Source of the DNA: a virus
Length of the DNA stretch: 22,104 nucleotides
Virus record (IMG/VR): IMGVR_UViG_3300025467_000083
Coordinates: 1-22,104 of that record
Strand: one strand, 5' to 3'
A program made the position numbers and the translations under genes. Below are positions 20,678 through 22,104 of the stretch, in pieces. Each line of letters begins with the position of its first letter. Positions within the stretch are counted from its first letter, which is position 1. The notes under the pieces were generated by a model. The model searched no databases and was not told the origin of the DNA. It worked only from the letters and a program-made list of their open reading frames with translations.

Positions 20678-21555
20678 TGAATAGAGGATATCTAGTGCAT
20701 GCATATAATAATACACAAATTGACTACGGCGCTATGGCATTGTGCTGCTGTCTCTTAATTAAAAAACATTTACAATATAATAATACTGCATTAGTAACAT
20801 CCCAAGATACAATTGACTGGTTAGTAAATTCTCATGGCCAAGATCTAGTTAATCAAGCATTTGATTACATTATAATAACTGATATAGAGCGCGAAGTATC
20901 AGATAGAAAATTCCAAGATACAATGTATAGCAATCACACCGCACCATATTATAATACCAATAGATCAGACAGTTTAGAACTAAGTCCATTTGATGAAACA
21001 ATCCTGATAGATGCTGACTATTTGGTATTAGATACTAGTTTAGACACCGTGTGGGGATCATTAGAGGATATACTTGTTAATAAATCGGTAAAAGATTTAA
21101 ATCATTCTGAAAATTTAGGTGGGTTTGACAAAAGATTTAATGACATGAGCATACCTCTCTATTGGGCTACGGCAATGTATTTTAAAAAATCAGCTAGAGC
21201 TGAATGTTTATTTGATTTGATGAAATTTATTAAGAATAATTATCAATATTATCAAAATTTGTATCAATTTAAATCAAGTGGGTATTTTAGAAACGATTAT
21301 GCGTTGAGCATTGCTATACACATGATGAATGCGCAATTAGAAGGGAATACAGTAAAATCTTTGCCTAATCCGCACATTATGGTATCAACTGAATACGACG
21401 ACATGGTATATTTTAGTAGCGGTACAGCATTTTTTGTAAGCGAACGCAATCAAGGTGATTTTAAAATACACAAGGTAACCACCAACGTCCATGTAATGAA
21501 CAAATGGGCAATTGGTCGTATGGCAGAAAGGATTATAAAATATGCAGCCACCTGA
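20677..21555 (+). CDS. Putative GT-A-type glycosyltransferase-like protein (292 aa), first of two tandem paralogues
   Basis: The start is ATG at 20677, overlapping the previous stop; a TTG one codon earlier is less likely. The N-terminus GYLVHAYNNTQIDYGAMA (4-21) and LVTSQ (39-43) suggest a Rossmann-like first strand and helix. SPFDETILIDADYLVLD (103-119) has the hydrophobic strand plus D-x-D (Asp112-Ala-Asp114) that binds Mn2+ and nucleotide sugar in GT-A enzymes. ATAMYFKKSARAECLFDLMK (164-183) and FRNDYALSIAIHMMN (204-218) follow, as in nucleotide-diphospho-sugar transferase folds. No membrane segment or signal peptide was seen. It might glycosylate virion parts or host surface sugars; a non-enzymatic fibre role is possible. 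The next gene is a relative. Confidence 0.68.
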   Translation: MNRGYLVHAYNNTQIDYGAMALCCCLLIKKHLQYNNTALVTSQDTIDWLVNSHGQDLVNQAFDYIIITDIEREVSDRKFQDTMYSNHTAPYYNTNRSDSLELSPFDETILIDADYLVLDTSLDTVWGSLEDILVNKSVKDLNHSENLGGFDKRFNDMSIPLYWATAMYFKKSARAECLFDLMKFIKNNYQYYQNLYQFKSSGYFRNDYALSIAIHMMNAQLEGNTVKSLPNPHIMVSTEYDDMVYFSSGTAFFVSERNQGDFKIHKVTTNVHVMNKWAIGRMAERIIKYAAT

Positions 21556-22104
21556 ACGCACTCGTGGATTTTTTACATTTGCTCAAAATACCAACACAAC
21601 TGATTATATTAGATTAGCATACGGCTTAGCGTTAAGTTTGAAGCATAGCCAAAAAAATGTATCAAATCTTTCAATAGCAGTTACTCCCGGGACAATTGTT
21701 GACTCTAGATATAAATGGGCATTTGATCAAATTATAGAGATACCTTGGGGAGATCAAGCTGAGGATAGCAACTGGAAGCTTGAGAATGAATGGAAGTCAC
21801 CATGGATGTCGCCATATGATGAAACTATCAAATTAGACTGCGATATGCTGTTTTTAACTGATATTAGTTCTTGGTGGGATGCATTAGGCTTAGGCGACGA
21901 TGATATAGTTTGGACAAATTCAGTGTTAGATTGGCGGGGAGGGACCATTACCAACGATTATTATCGAAAGGTATTCACCGCTAATAGCCTACCTAACATT
22001 TATACAGCATTTTGTTATTTTCGTAAATCCCCAACAGTATTTGAAACATTCGAACTAGCAAAACTAATCACATGGAATTGGGAAAGATTCTTTGAGTTAT
22101 TTCT
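21542..22104 (+). CDS. Putative glycosyltransferase-like protein, second paralogue, cut by right edge
   Basis: An open frame runs from ATG (21542) to the window end without a stop (187 codons plus 2 nt). It overlaps the previous gene by 14 nt, and AAAGGA lies 9 nt upstream. It parallels its neighbour: GFFTFAQNTNTTDYIRLA (9-26) with GYLVHAYNN...DYGAMA; SPYDETIKLDCDMLFL (90-105) with SPFDETILIDADYLVL; YTAFCYFRKSPTVFETFELA (154-173) with YWATAMYFKKSARAECLFDL. The D-x-D motif is Asp99-Cys-Asp101. Identity is low by eye, so the duplication is old or the two were acquired separately. It is richer in Trp than its neighbour. It probably has a related but different acceptor or donor. Confidence 0.68.
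   Translation, partial: MQPPERTRGFFTFAQNTNTTDYIRLAYGLALSLKHSQKNVSNLSIAVTPGTIVDSRYKWAFDQIIEIPWGDQAEDSNWKLENEWKSPWMSPYDETIKLDCDMLFLTDISSWWDALGLGDDDIVWTNSVLDWRGGTITNDYYRKVFTANSLPNIYTAFCYFRKSPTVFETFELAKLITWNWERFFELF

Overview
The window looks like part of the genome of a large T4-like myovirus (contractile-tailed phage), probably from an aquatic or metagenomic source. The evidence is a gp25-gp6 baseplate wedge pair followed by a giant structural gene and fibre-type genes, exact T4-type late promoter boxes (TATAAATA) in front of structural genes, and very compact gene packing with overlapping starts and stops. The host cannot be told from this window. No tRNA, rRNA, CRISPR array, integrase or insertion sequence was seen, and no gene-free stretch reaches 300 bases; the largest gaps are 671-749 and 1996-2099.

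Left arm, 1-1995, minus strand: an early-type DNA-metabolism cluster. In transcription order it holds a 72-aa small phage protein, a 232-aa protein with a HARP-like domain, a 97-aa cysteine-rich putative zinc protein, and a SNF2-type helicase that runs off the left edge. These genes have sigma70-like promoters with extended -10 elements. The HARP-like protein plus the helicase look like a SMARCAL1-type annealing helicase divided between two genes. Base composition is higher in GC here, about 50% in sampled helicase lines against roughly 25-48% (mostly 30-37%) in sampled structural-gene lines.

Switch point, 1996-2099: minus-strand early transcription and plus-strand late transcription diverge from here.

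Right arm, 2100-22104, plus strand: the late morphogenesis operon. It encodes the gp25 sheath initiator, an enlarged gp6 (1219 aa), a giant 3652-aa baseplate or tail protein in the gp7 position, two very small genes, a 207-aa structural protein, a 409-aa tail-fibre-type protein with a self-processing-like C-terminal domain, a 314-aa virion protein, a 121-aa protein whose ribosome binding site sits in a hairpin, and two tandem paralogues with DxD motifs that look like glycosyltransferases (the second cut by the right edge). The structural genes would build the baseplate and its fibres. The last three genes may assist fibre assembly or modify glycans.

Most noteworthy: the split HARP/SNF2 pair, late promoters so close to ATG codons that the mRNAs may be leaderless, the start-codon hairpin at 20295-20313, the giant gene with a divergent C-terminal module array, and the tandem DxD paralogues.
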